Position numbers and translations under genes: made by a program. DNA of 51,963 bases from a virus. The notes under the pieces are model-generated. The model did not search any database. It was not told the origin of the DNA and worked only from the letters and a program-made list of their open reading frames with translations. Shown here in pieces: positions 41,418-48,047 of this stretch (within the stretch, counting starts at the first letter, position 1; each line of letters opens with the position of its first letter). The stretch is taken from positions 1 through 51,963 of IMG/VR virus record IMGVR_UViG_3300032770_000028. The stretch is one strand, 5' to 3'.

Positions 41418-41461
41418 GGCGTGCGCGCCCGCCCCGGCACGCGCTCAACTTGGCCGCTCAT
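41414..41461 (-). CDS. Candidate micro-ORF, 15 residues
   Basis: An ATG-started frame encoding MSGQVERVPGRARTP, in an ATGA overlap with the DUF5131 gene and a GTGA overlap with the following micro-ORF. Probably a relay for translational coupling or the remnant of a deleted gene. Confidence 0.3.
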   Translation of the reverse strand: MSGQVERVPGRARTP

Positions 41462-42177
41462 CGGGGGCGCCCGCCCGGCTCAGCCAATGGAGTCGCGGTA
41501 TGCCGCACGCCGTCGAGGATCGCTTGCCCGTGCGCTCGCGCGTTCGGGTGCCCGCCGAGCTGCTTGAGGAAGAACGGCACGCCCGCCGCCGCGCATTCGT
41601 CGCGCAGCGCCCGCGCCCACTCCAACGCCATCGGCCGCGCCTGCGGGCCGCTCTCGCCGCCGCAGATCACCCAGTGCAGGTCACGCAGCGTCCCGAAGAC
41701 CACCGGGCCAAGCAGCGGCTCGACGCTGACGAACCGCACGCGCGCGGGGACACAGGCCAGCGCCGACGCGCGGAAGATGTGCCGGTGATTCTCGACACTG
41801 ACGCCGAGCCAGACGTTCCGGTAGCCGTCGCCCCAGTCCGGCGGCAGATGGTCCACCACCCGGCCGATCCGCTTGGTCAGGATTTGGTAGGTCAGGTGCG
41901 GTGTGGCGCGGATGATCGCCCACGCCTCGTCGCGCCACGGGTCGGCGGCGGTATGGAAGAAATCGGACCACGAACAGGTGAAGACGCGCGCCGGTTCCCG
42001 CCAGCGCAGCGGGGCGGTGAACGTCGTCTTGCTGCGCATCACCACGTCCGGGTCTTGGCCGTAGCGCGCCTTCTCCCGATACATGTAGCAGTGCGCGCAG
42101 CCCGGCGAGACCTTCGTGCAGCCGTGCCACGGATTCCAGGTGCGATCCGTCCACTCGATCCCCGTGCGCTCGCTCAT
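41458..42177 (-). CDS. DUF5131 (phage Gp37/Gp68) family protein
   Basis: A protein of 239 residues starting MSERTGIEWTDRTWNPWHGC. The Cys cluster GCTKVSPGCAHCYMYREKAR (C-x6-C-x2-C) and the order FTCSWSDFFHTAADPWRDEA, YQILTKRIGRV, VWLGVSVEN, FVSVEPLLGPV and WVICGGESGPQARP identify the family. It resembles radical-SAM proteins, in which three Cys hold an iron-sulphur cluster. The biochemical role is not established. It is frequent in phages and mobile elements. Confidence 0.85.
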   Translation of the reverse strand: MSERTGIEWTDRTWNPWHGCTKVSPGCAHCYMYREKARYGQDPDVVMRSKTTFTAPLRWREPARVFTCSWSDFFHTAADPWRDEAWAIIRATPHLTYQILTKRIGRVVDHLPPDWGDGYRNVWLGVSVENHRHIFRASALACVPARVRFVSVEPLLGPVVFGTLRDLHWVICGGESGPQARPMALEWARALRDECAAAGVPFFLKQLGGHPNARAHGQAILDGVRHTATPLAEPGGRPR

Positions 42178-42911
42178 GGCCGGGGCCGGGCCGCCGACCC
42201 GCCAGCGTACGCCTCCGCAATCACGCGCTCGATGTCCACCCGGCCCTCGATGTACGCGACGAGCCGCTTGGTCTGCCACGCCCTTTCAGCGACCCAGGCA
42301 GCGGCCCTGGCAGCGGCCCTGGCAGCGTCCCCGGCAACGTCCCCGGCAGCGGCCCCGGCAGCGGCCCTGGCAGCGGCCCTGGCAGCGTCCCCGGCAGCGT
42401 CCCAGGCAGCGTCCCTGGCAGCGGCCCAGGCAGCGGCCTTGGCAGCGTCCCTGGCAGCGTCCCCGGCGGCGTCCCTGGCAGCGTCCCTGGCGGCGGCCCA
42501 GGCAGCGGCCCCGGCAGCGGCGTCTATCAGGCCGCCCGCAAACTCCCGTGCGGCCTTGACGGCTGCGTGGCTCCGGGCGTCGGTCACCTTCGCCACGGCG
42601 AGCGCCCGTTCCGCGCAGTCGGCCGCAAAGAGCCGCGCCGTCGTGTCGCCCCACGCGGTCGGCGTGGTGATGCGGGCCGAGCGCACAACGAGCTTGTTGC
42701 CGCCGTCCACGATCTGGCCTCGCGCTTCCGCGTGCCAGATTTCGGCGTGCAGCCATTCGAGCAAGTCGTTGGCGCGGCAGAGGTGGAAGCCGCGCTTGCA
42801 CGCGACGAGTTCGCCCTCGACCGTGTACCAGACGCCGGGCTCCCAGGTATGCGAGCCGCCGTGGCACGAGCGCCGGCAGGGGGCAAGTACCTTGTACAGC
42901 TTGGGGTTCAT
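42174..42911 (-). CDS. Protein with Ala-rich tetrapeptide repeats
   Basis: A protein of 245 residues starting MNPKLYKVLAPCRRSCHGGS. The N-terminal 80 residues form a compact Cys-containing domain (ACKRGFHLCRANDLLEWLHA), like the N-terminal part of DUF7666-type phage proteins. Residues about 130-210 are roughly 20 units of (D/A)-A-A-(R/G/W/K), predicting a very long regular helix. The C-terminus (TKRLVAYIEGRVDIERVIAE) resumes ordinary sequence. Function unknown. The repeats may change copy number between isolates. Confidence 0.65.
   Translation of the reverse strand: MNPKLYKVLAPCRRSCHGGSHTWEPGVWYTVEGELVACKRGFHLCRANDLLEWLHAEIWHAEARGQIVDGGNKLVVRSARITTPTAWGDTTARLFAADCAERALAVAKVTDARSHAAVKAAREFAGGLIDAAAGAAAWAAARDAARDAAGDAARDAAKAAAWAAARDAAWDAAGDAARAAARAAAGAAAGDVAGDAARAAARAAAWVAERAWQTKRLVAYIEGRVDIERVIAEAYAGGSAARPRP
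42294..42522. repeat. Tandem 12-base repeat array (about 19-20 copies), coding
   Basis: Units of the type GGCAGCGGCCCT, with GGCAGCGTCCCC and GGCAGCGTCCCT variants, follow one another without spacers. The 12-base period keeps the minus-strand frame and yields the (D/A)AA(R/G/W/K) peptide repeat. There is no spacer, so it is not a CRISPR array. Slippage or unequal recombination probably maintains it. Confidence 0.85.
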
Positions 42912-42975
42912 CGGGCCTCTCCCGTGGTGGGCCGGGTGACTGGCCCCATCGCCAGCCACCCGCCGCCCGGCCGCC

Positions 42976-43482
42976 CTACAGCGCCAGCCACTCGATCACC
43001 TCGGGCTCCATCTGCACGTTCCCCTCCTCGTCCTTCACGGGCTTCTTGTCCTTGCCCATCTTCGCCCGCAGGCGCGTCTTGACCAGCAGTTCCTTGCCCG
43101 TGATCTCCGTCGCGTAGGCTTCCGGCGCCTCGAACGGAAACTCCGCCTCCGCGCCCTTGGCCGGCGCCTGCATCAGACCCAGCGCGATGGCCTCGCGCGC
43201 CAGTTCCCGCTGGCCGATCTGCGCCGCCTGCGCGTTCGTGTGCTCCCACCAGGAGCGCGCGAAGAGCTTGCGGTTGCCGATGTGGTACATGGAGCCATCA
43301 GGCATTTCCACTTGCGTCGTGCCGTCCCGGCAGCGGATGTTGCCGTAGCGGCGCGTGACTTGCGTGCCGTTCTCCCTCTGCTCGACGTTCGCCTCCTCGA
43401 CCAGCACCTGATAGATGCCGTTGGGGAGCGGGGCGCCGCGCCCGCCGCCTGCGAGGTCCGACCCTGCGACTTTGAAGCTCAT
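42976..43482 (-). CDS. Putative single-strand DNA-binding (DUF669-like) protein
   Basis: A protein of 168 residues from ATG 43482, nine bases after AAGGAGG; an ATG at 43491 touches the ribosome site and is less likely. The order GIYQVLVEEANVEQRENGTQ, then IGNRKLFARSWWEH and REAIALGLMQAPAKG, recalls DUF669-type proteins found beside phage recombination ATPases. It lies next to the Sak4-like ATPase and Cas4-like nuclease, supporting a DNA-binding role in recombination. Not certain. Confidence 0.5.
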   Translation of the reverse strand: MSFKVAGSDLAGGGRGAPLPNGIYQVLVEEANVEQRENGTQVTRRYGNIRCRDGTTQVEMPDGSMYHIGNRKLFARSWWEHTNAQAAQIGQRELAREAIALGLMQAPAKGAEAEFPFEAPEAYATEITGKELLVKTRLRAKMGKDKKPVKDEEGNVQMEPEVIEWLAL

Positions 43483-43547
43483 CGCCTGCATCCTCCTTGT
43501 AGGTTGCCTGCGTGCTGCGTGAAAAAACAAGACGTCTTCGCTCGGGC

Positions 43548-43805
43548 CTATCGGCCCTCGCGGGGAGCCTGCGGCTCCTGGGTATCCCGGTACGATGGCG
43601 CCGCCGCATCAAGCCCCGACCGGCGCTTCCGTCCCCGCCACGGCCGGGTTTGGGCCTCGCCGCACGCGCGGCAGAAGCGGCGCTGGGTTTCCGTGTCCCA
43701 GCGAGCCGTGCCGTTGCCCACGGGCCACAGCGGTTGAAATACCTTGCGCCAGCGGGACCAGTCGTGGAGCCCGCAGAGGCAGCGCAGCGCCTGCCACTTG
43801 CTCAC
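43548..43805 (-). CDS. Zinc-ribbon protein
   Basis: A protein of 85 residues from GTG 43805 (GTGA overlap with the ATPase). CLCGLHDWSRWRKVF and RRFCRACGEAQTR form a C-x-C/HDW plus CxxC ribbon typical of tiny phage zinc proteins, followed by a basic, probably disordered tail. Function unknown. Confidence 0.6.
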   Translation of the reverse strand: MSKWQALRCLCGLHDWSRWRKVFQPLWPVGNGTARWDTETQRRFCRACGEAQTRPWRGRKRRSGLDAAAPSYRDTQEPQAPREGR

Positions 43806-44632
43806 TTGCCTGCCCCCTCCACCAGCTTCAAGAGCGTGGGCCAGTCGTTAGGCAGCTCCCCCTTCGCCTGGATCGCCGGCATGATGGGCAGCCGCGTCTT
43901 CGCCAGCCGCGTGGCATCCGGGCTCGCAATCAGCCGACACCGGAACGGCTTGCTGCCCAAGACGGGCTCCGCGTAGAAATGCACGTCGAAGGCCGTGGAG
44001 ATCGTCTGCCGGAGCGAGCCGAGCATGGCCGGGAGCTGGGCCTCGTCCCACTTCACCACCGTCTTCATCCCGCCGGCCGTCTTCTCGCTTTCCTTGCGCG
44101 GCGTGCCCAGGCCCTCGACTTCCCGGACTTCGCTCCACCACGTGACGATCACGTGACACTTGCGGGCCCAGCGCAGCGCGTCCAGCGTCTGCACGAACTC
44201 GGTGAAGCGCATGTTATGCACTTGGTAGGGCGTGCGCGCGTTGCCGCCGAGGCTCGTGGGGTCGTCGGTGTTGTAGGCGGCCATCGCGTCCCGGAACACG
44301 CACGTGGAGAGCGCGCTCGCGGTGTCCACCACGATCAGCCCCAAGTCGTCCCGCTTGAACAGCGGCATGAGCGCCTTGATCGCGTTCCGGTACCCGCTGG
44401 CCTTGAACGTCTCCAGCGACGGGTGCCACTCGGGATCGTCCAACGTGACGTATTCGAGATCCACGCCCGCGTAGGTGGCGGCCTCGGCGGGCGCGAGGAA
44501 GCCGAACGCCTTCTTGCCCGCTGGCAACGACGCGATGGCGCTCTTGGCGAACGTGGACTTGCCCGAGCCGCCCACGCCCAGCACGCTCACCGTGAAGCCG
44601 TCCCGCACGGGGGAGTAGTCTTTGGTGTTCAC
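43802..44632 (-). CDS. Sak4-like RecA-type ATPase
   Basis: A protein of 276 residues from GTG 44632 (GTGA overlap). The Walker A motif LGVGGSGKSTF is at about residues 19-29 and Walker B LIVVDTAS at about 99. The overall order (AAA_24/RecA core, then EVREVEGLGTPRKESEKTAGG) fits phage Sak4 single-strand annealing/recombination ATPases. It acts with the neighbouring Cas4-like nuclease and the SSB-like protein to repair or recombine phage DNA. Confidence 0.75.
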   Translation of the reverse strand: MNTKDYSPVRDGFTVSVLGVGGSGKSTFAKSAIASLPAGKKAFGFLAPAEAATYAGVDLEYVTLDDPEWHPSLETFKASGYRNAIKALMPLFKRDDLGLIVVDTASALSTCVFRDAMAAYNTDDPTSLGGNARTPYQVHNMRFTEFVQTLDALRWARKCHVIVTWWSEVREVEGLGTPRKESEKTAGGMKTVVKWDEAQLPAMLGSLRQTISTAFDVHFYAEPVLGSKPFRCRLIASPDATRLAKTRLPIMPAIQAKGELPNDWPTLLKLVEGAGK

Positions 44633-44892
44633 GCGTTGAATTCTCCCCACCAGTCATCGCCGAACAGCATATTGATGAGGGCGTCGTTTGTGTGTTTGGG
44701 CGCGGGCACGTCGCCAAGCCACTTGATGTCCTCCACCGTGCCAATGACATGACGGAACCGCCATACCTTGCCTTCGCCAATGTGGGCAAAGGACGCGTGC
44801 CCGGCTGCGTATGCTTCGGGCGTGGCAATGAAGCCGCCCACGCCATCGAAGTCACTGATGTACCGCTGGCCCTGAAATTCCAGTGCTTTCAC
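44629..44892 (-). CDS. Hypothetical protein in the recombination operon
   Basis: A protein of 87 residues from GTG 44892, in GTGA overlaps on both sides. The first part is beta-like (KALEFQGQRYISDFDGVGGF), the last part acidic (ALINMLFGDDWWGEFNA). An acidic aromatic C-terminus recalls SSB-like tails, but there is no recognised OB-fold. It sits between the nuclease and the ATPase genes. Confidence 0.55.
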   Translation of the reverse strand: MKALEFQGQRYISDFDGVGGFIATPEAYAAGHASFAHIGEGKVWRFRHVIGTVEDIKWLGDVPAPKHTNDALINMLFGDDWWGEFNA

Positions 44893-45743
44893 TCGGTCCC
44901 TCGCTTGGTGAAGTCCCATTCCTTCTCGACCCACTCGCCCGCCGCCAGCCTCGACTGAATCACGGCTTCCCGAATGTCGGGATCGCTCTTGCACGCATTG
45001 AAGAACGGGCACAGGCGATTGTAGCGGAAGCAGGCGTTCGGGTTCATCTTCGGCGCGTGCAAGCCTCGCTGGATCTGGTCCGCGAGCGCCAGGGCGTTGC
45101 TCCGCAGCGTACGCAGCTCCGCGCGCAGGCTGGCCGAGTAGTAGATCGGCCCGAAGCGCTTGAAGCAGTTCGGCCAGTCGGGTTTCGCCGCACGCGGGAT
45201 GCTCCACACCTCGATCCACGCCTGGTTCACCGGCTTGCCCGTCGCCACTTCCGCCAGGTCTAGGTACCCACTGATCTGGTTCGACATTTCATACTGCCGG
45301 CTGAACGCTTCGCTCGGGAACAGACCCGTACTCTTGAGGTCATCCACGGCCAGCTCGCCATTTACTTCAATGAGCGCGTCCAGGATGCCGCCGTAGCCGC
45401 TGGCCGCGTCCGAAATGGGTTGCTCGCCCGCCAAGACTTTGAAGCCGCGCGCGCTCGGCGGGCCCACGTGCTCCGCATACGCGCGCATCATCGTTTCCGC
45501 CAAGGGCCAGGTGCGCTTCTCGCCGTCCGCTGGCGTGTAAGCGCCCCACGCGTCCTTCGCCGCGCTCACGGCCGCGTCCGCGTCCTCGCGCAGAAAGTAT
45601 TCGTTCCTGAACGTGTGCAGGATGGCCCCGAAGTGCGGCGCGTCCTCGTCCCGCGCACTGGCGAAGTGCCTATTGTACCGATAATCGCCCTCCTGCTCGC
45701 ATCGCGAGAAGGCGGTTAGGGCGGTGGCGTCACGGACGGTCAT
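44889..45743 (-). CDS. Cas4-like PD-(D/E)xK exonuclease
   Basis: A protein of 284 residues starting MTVRDATALTAFSRCEQEGD. The first Cys is in the RCEQEGDYRYNRHF helix. GGILDALIEVNGELAVDDLK supplies the Asp and Asp-x-Lys of the nuclease core (about residues 137-156), and ISGYLDL follows. Three further Cys near the C-terminus (CFRYNRLCPFFNAC, about 248-261) complete a four-Cys iron-sulphur site as in Cas4/AddB. It resects DNA ends for recombination with the Sak4-like ATPase. There is no CRISPR array in the genome. Confidence 0.78.
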   Translation of the reverse strand: MTVRDATALTAFSRCEQEGDYRYNRHFASARDEDAPHFGAILHTFRNEYFLREDADAAVSAAKDAWGAYTPADGEKRTWPLAETMMRAYAEHVGPPSARGFKVLAGEQPISDAASGYGGILDALIEVNGELAVDDLKSTGLFPSEAFSRQYEMSNQISGYLDLAEVATGKPVNQAWIEVWSIPRAAKPDWPNCFKRFGPIYYSASLRAELRTLRSNALALADQIQRGLHAPKMNPNACFRYNRLCPFFNACKSDPDIREAVIQSRLAAGEWVEKEWDFTKRGTE

Positions 45744-45985
45744 ATCTTGCACGGCTCCAAGTAACGCATCGTGTTCGCATCGGCCTCGACCCATACCGTT
45801 TTGCCGTCAAGGTCGTGAACGTCGCGCACGCCCATCGTCTTGATGAGATGCACGCCTTGATCCACCGTAAGCACTTGCAAGCTGGCAAGGGACGGCTCGG
45901 TGTACGCGCTGAACCATAGCGCGACTTCGCCGTAGTCCCCGACGCCGAACTGCACGTCTCGAATGACTGCCATTTGCTTGCTCAT
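45740..45985 (-). CDS. Hypothetical protein before the Cas4-like gene
   Basis: A protein of 81 residues from ATG 45985 (ATG 45973 is an alternative). Compact, with strands VIRDVQFGVGDYGEVALWFS and KTVWVEADANTMRYL. It is coupled to the nuclease gene by four bases. Small proteins of this sort start phage recombination operons; function unknown. Confidence 0.55.
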   Translation of the reverse strand: MSKQMAVIRDVQFGVGDYGEVALWFSAYTEPSLASLQVLTVDQGVHLIKTMGVRDVHDLDGKTVWVEADANTMRYLEPCKI

Positions 45986-45995
45986 CGCGCCCGCC

Positions 45996-46023
45996 AATAT
46001 AGGCATCGCCCGATTTCGCGCAA
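45996..46023 (-). promoter_or_regulatory. Candidate leftward promoter
   Basis: On the minus strand TATATT (5 of 6, at 45996-46001) lies 16 bases after TTGCGC (46018-46023, 3 of 6). It sits in the 52-base gap ahead of the recombination genes. The weak -35 leaves this uncertain. Confidence 0.35.
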
Positions 46024-46037
46024 GTCCACGCTCGGTG

Positions 46038-46250
46038 TCATTGTGGTGTCGCTACGCTGTCTCTGAACCGCTCGACCCGCACCCGCCCCACCGTATCAAA
46101 CGAGTCCCGATACACCCGCCGCCGATACTCGGTGAACGAGTGCGCCGGCACGCCATGCGGCTGGCAGCGGGGCTCGCGATGCACGCACACGGCCACGCCC
46201 GCCAAGAACCCGACGGCCAGCGCCACGAGAGGCAACGCCACCCTGGTCAT
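46038..46250 (-). CDS. Membrane-anchored small protein
   Basis: A protein of 70 residues starting MTRVALPLVALAVGFLAGVA: one N-terminal membrane segment or signal anchor, then CVHREPRCQPHG and a charged tail. Coupled to the next upstream gene by ATGA. Function unknown. Confidence 0.55.
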   Translation of the reverse strand: MTRVALPLVALAVGFLAGVAVCVHREPRCQPHGVPAHSFTEYRRRVYRDSFDTVGRVRVERFRDSVATPQ

Positions 46251-46441
46251 AGCGTGCGCAGCAAGTGCTCGATGGCTTCCCGGTCGCTACGCTCGCAGGC
46301 GTACGGGTCTTCGCACAACGAGGGCGCCTCCGGCCGCTGGCGCTTCCGGTGCCAGCCCACCAGCCACATACAAGCGAGCACCAGCGCATCCACCACGCAG
46401 GGCGTGAGAAGGCCCAGCAGGTACCACGCCCAGGGCTTCAC
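46247..46441 (-). CDS. Membrane protein, 64 residues
   Basis: GTG 46441 overlaps the preceding stop. VKPWAWYLLGLLTPCVVDAL then VLACMWLVGWHRKRQ gives one long or two short membrane segments, then a charged tail with two Cys (CEDPYAC). Function unknown. Confidence 0.55.
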   Translation of the reverse strand: MKPWAWYLLGLLTPCVVDALVLACMWLVGWHRKRQRPEAPSLCEDPYACERSDREAIEHLLRTL

Positions 46442-46776
46442 GCTTCCCCCAAGATGCGCCTTGCGTTTGCCAGCCGCCGGGCGCGTCGTTCTGACACGGA
46501 CGCGCCGCTGCGCTCGGGCGCGTTCACCCAATGCCGCGCGAACACGCCCGTCCGGTTCTGCTTGCCCACGATGCCCGCCAGCGTCGGAATCGTGTAGCCT
46601 GCCCGCAAGTGCTTCCATGGGTCCGCCTGGATCGCTTCTACGATCCGCCGCTCGCGCTCCAACTCGTCGGCTAGCGTGTCCATGTGCCGCAAATCCGGCC
46701 GCACGTTCGGCGGCTCCATGCTTCTTACGTCGCCGAACAACGTGGTCGCGCTTGGCCATCCCCATGCCCTAGCCAT
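46438..46776 (-). CDS. Hypothetical protein, possible DNA binder
   Basis: A protein of 112 residues from ATG 46776 behind GGAGGGCGG. The helical ELERERRIVEAIQADPWKHL, then YTIPTLAGIVGKQNRTGVFA, resembles a helix-turn-helix region, and SERRARRLANARRIL is a basic C-terminal helix. No family recognised. Confidence 0.55.
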   Translation of the reverse strand: MARAWGWPSATTLFGDVRSMEPPNVRPDLRHMDTLADELERERRIVEAIQADPWKHLRAGYTIPTLAGIVGKQNRTGVFARHWVNAPERSGASVSERRARRLANARRILGEA

Positions 46777-46966
46777 TGCCGCCCTCCGCGTGCTCCAGCT
46801 CCACCAGCCGCAGAAAGAGCGCCGGGTGCGACCTCACCCACTTGAGCGCTTCCACCGGACTCAACCGCATGACGCGCTCGGCCGACTCGCCCCGCGCCAC
46901 GCGCCGAATGCGCCGCTGGATCGCCCGCACCTGGCAATGATACTGGCTGTGCGCTGCCTCGGTCAT
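46769..46966 (-). CDS. Hypothetical small protein
   Basis: A protein of 65 residues from ATG 46966 in a TAATG overlap; GTG 46975 would add three residues. Basic N-terminal half (QVRAIQRRIRRVARGE) and a helical C-terminus (VEALKWVRSHPALFLRLVEL). Function unknown. Confidence 0.55.
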   Translation of the reverse strand: MTEAAHSQYHCQVRAIQRRIRRVARGESAERVMRLSPVEALKWVRSHPALFLRLVELEHAEGGNG

Positions 46967-47289
46967 TAGAGCCACTCCTGCTTGAGTGCGTAGCCGTCCC
47001 CGAACAACGCGCCCGACAACTCGTATACCAAGTGAAACCCCATGTCCATGCCGCAGCCGTCCACCCGTACGCCGTCGCGTCCGTTCCGATCCACCGACCA
47101 GCCCAGCAAGCAGGCCGCCGCCCAGTTCGGGTGCATGGGGAATTTCCTGTCACGGAAGCTCACGAGTCCGATACTCCGCGACATGCCGCTCCGGCTCACG
47201 TGGCGAAGTATGGTGTAAATCGTGTCGCCGGGCTTGAGATACGCCAACGTGTCCCGCGCCCGCTGAATGTCTTCCTTGCTGTACCGCAT
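46966..47289 (-). CDS. Conserved phage protein of unknown function
   Basis: A protein of 107 residues from ATG 47289 behind AAGGAGTG. The motif DTIYTILRHVSRSGMSRSIG, then GYALKQEWL at the end, belongs to a small family common in phage early regions. The function is not known. It is the first gene of the leftward run after the long non-coding stretch. Confidence 0.72.
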   Translation of the reverse strand: MRYSKEDIQRARDTLAYLKPGDTIYTILRHVSRSGMSRSIGLVSFRDRKFPMHPNWAAACLLGWSVDRNGRDGVRVDGCGMDMGFHLVYELSGALFGDGYALKQEWL

Positions 47290-48047
47290 GGCGTCACTCC
47301 TTGAGAGAGAAACAAGGGACTGCCAACCCGCACCTACCTTACCGCCCCGCCCGCCCGAACGCAAGACTGCGGACAGTGTCACGCCACCTATTTGGCCCGC
47401 GCCGCCCGCCGATGGTCTCTCACCACCAACACCACCACCGAAAGCACGATGTCTGCCAGTAGTATGGTCACGATTGCTCCCGCTCCCGTTGAGGTGAAAT
47501 GCTGCCCCTTGCTCAGGCATCGGCCGTGCCACGGCAGCGCACCAAATCGCTAAGTCCCGCAACCCCAACGAATATGCAACGTTGATTGTATAATGCATAT
47601 ACAGTCACGAGTGCATAATGTATAGAAACGCACCGCGAGACGCGGCATTCGTCGCGGAATGCGAGGGTGCGCGTGCATAGTCGTGAACGAATCCATGCAT
47701 AATGTATAGAGCTGTGAGGCGCCGGCCCTCCCTGGTGCGCGCGAGCGCGTCGGATGCGATCCGTGTCGAATTGAAACAGTGTCGCGATGTTGTCGCTAGT
47801 CCACGCACGCGATCAACCAAACGGTTGAACACGCGCGCGGGCCAGGCCCAGCAAAGCCGACCCACCAGCACCCCTTTGCAAGCCCACAAGACAGGCTATC
47901 AGCCCGCTGGAACGCGGCATATAAAATTGGGATTCTCGTCCGAATTCGCACGATTTGGCACGAATTCGTTCATTTATGGCGAAGTGGGCTTAGCGGCTTT
48001 GCGCTTTGGGGCAGAGCGGATTTGTCCATTTCGCGTTTTGCGGCAGG
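47290..48047. promoter_or_regulatory. Long non-coding region with repeats; candidate control region or origin
   Basis: 758 bases without a convincing gene, between the leftward early operon and the UDP-GlcNAc 2-epimerase gene. It has several AT-rich islands in an otherwise GC-rich genome, TATAAT-like boxes (47589-47594), a hairpin-like GCATTC...GAATGC (47645-47662), the three sites at 47587-47710, a TATAAA stretch near 47920 and two CGAATTCG palindromes exactly 20 bases apart (47941 and 47961). This is consistent with promoters and operators for the early genes and possibly a replication origin, inferred from composition only. Confidence 0.5.
47587..47710. repeat. Operator-like repeat cluster
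   Basis: Site A, TGTATAATGCATATACA (47587-47603), is an inverted repeat (TGTATA/TATACA around five bases). Sites B and C, TGCATAATGTATAGA, are identical 15-mers at 47612-47626 and 47696-47710, 84 bases apart. They share the ATAATG/TGCAT core with site A. Three related AT-rich sites within 124 bases look like binding sites for one regulator. Confidence 0.55.

Noticed and set aside
42294-42522. CRISPR array
   Set aside because: The repeats are contiguous 12-mers without spacers and keep the coding frame; the Cas4-like gene belongs to a recombination operon.
41500-42939. 479-codon plus-strand frame opposite DUF5131 and the Ala-repeat gene
   Set aside because: The minus-strand frames have recognisable families and 4-base couplings. 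The plus frame is a by-product of the 12-base repeat and the GC bias.
43495-43547. AAGACGTCTT followed by GTTTTTT (minus strand) as a terminator
   Set aside because: The palindrome has no room for a loop, so no stable hairpin can form; the T-run alone is not enough.
47605-47889. Minus-strand 94-codon frame in the long intergenic region
   Set aside because: It has no ribosome site, and its repeated LYIMH peptide simply reflects the two 15-base repeats at 47612 and 47696; no protein-like composition.
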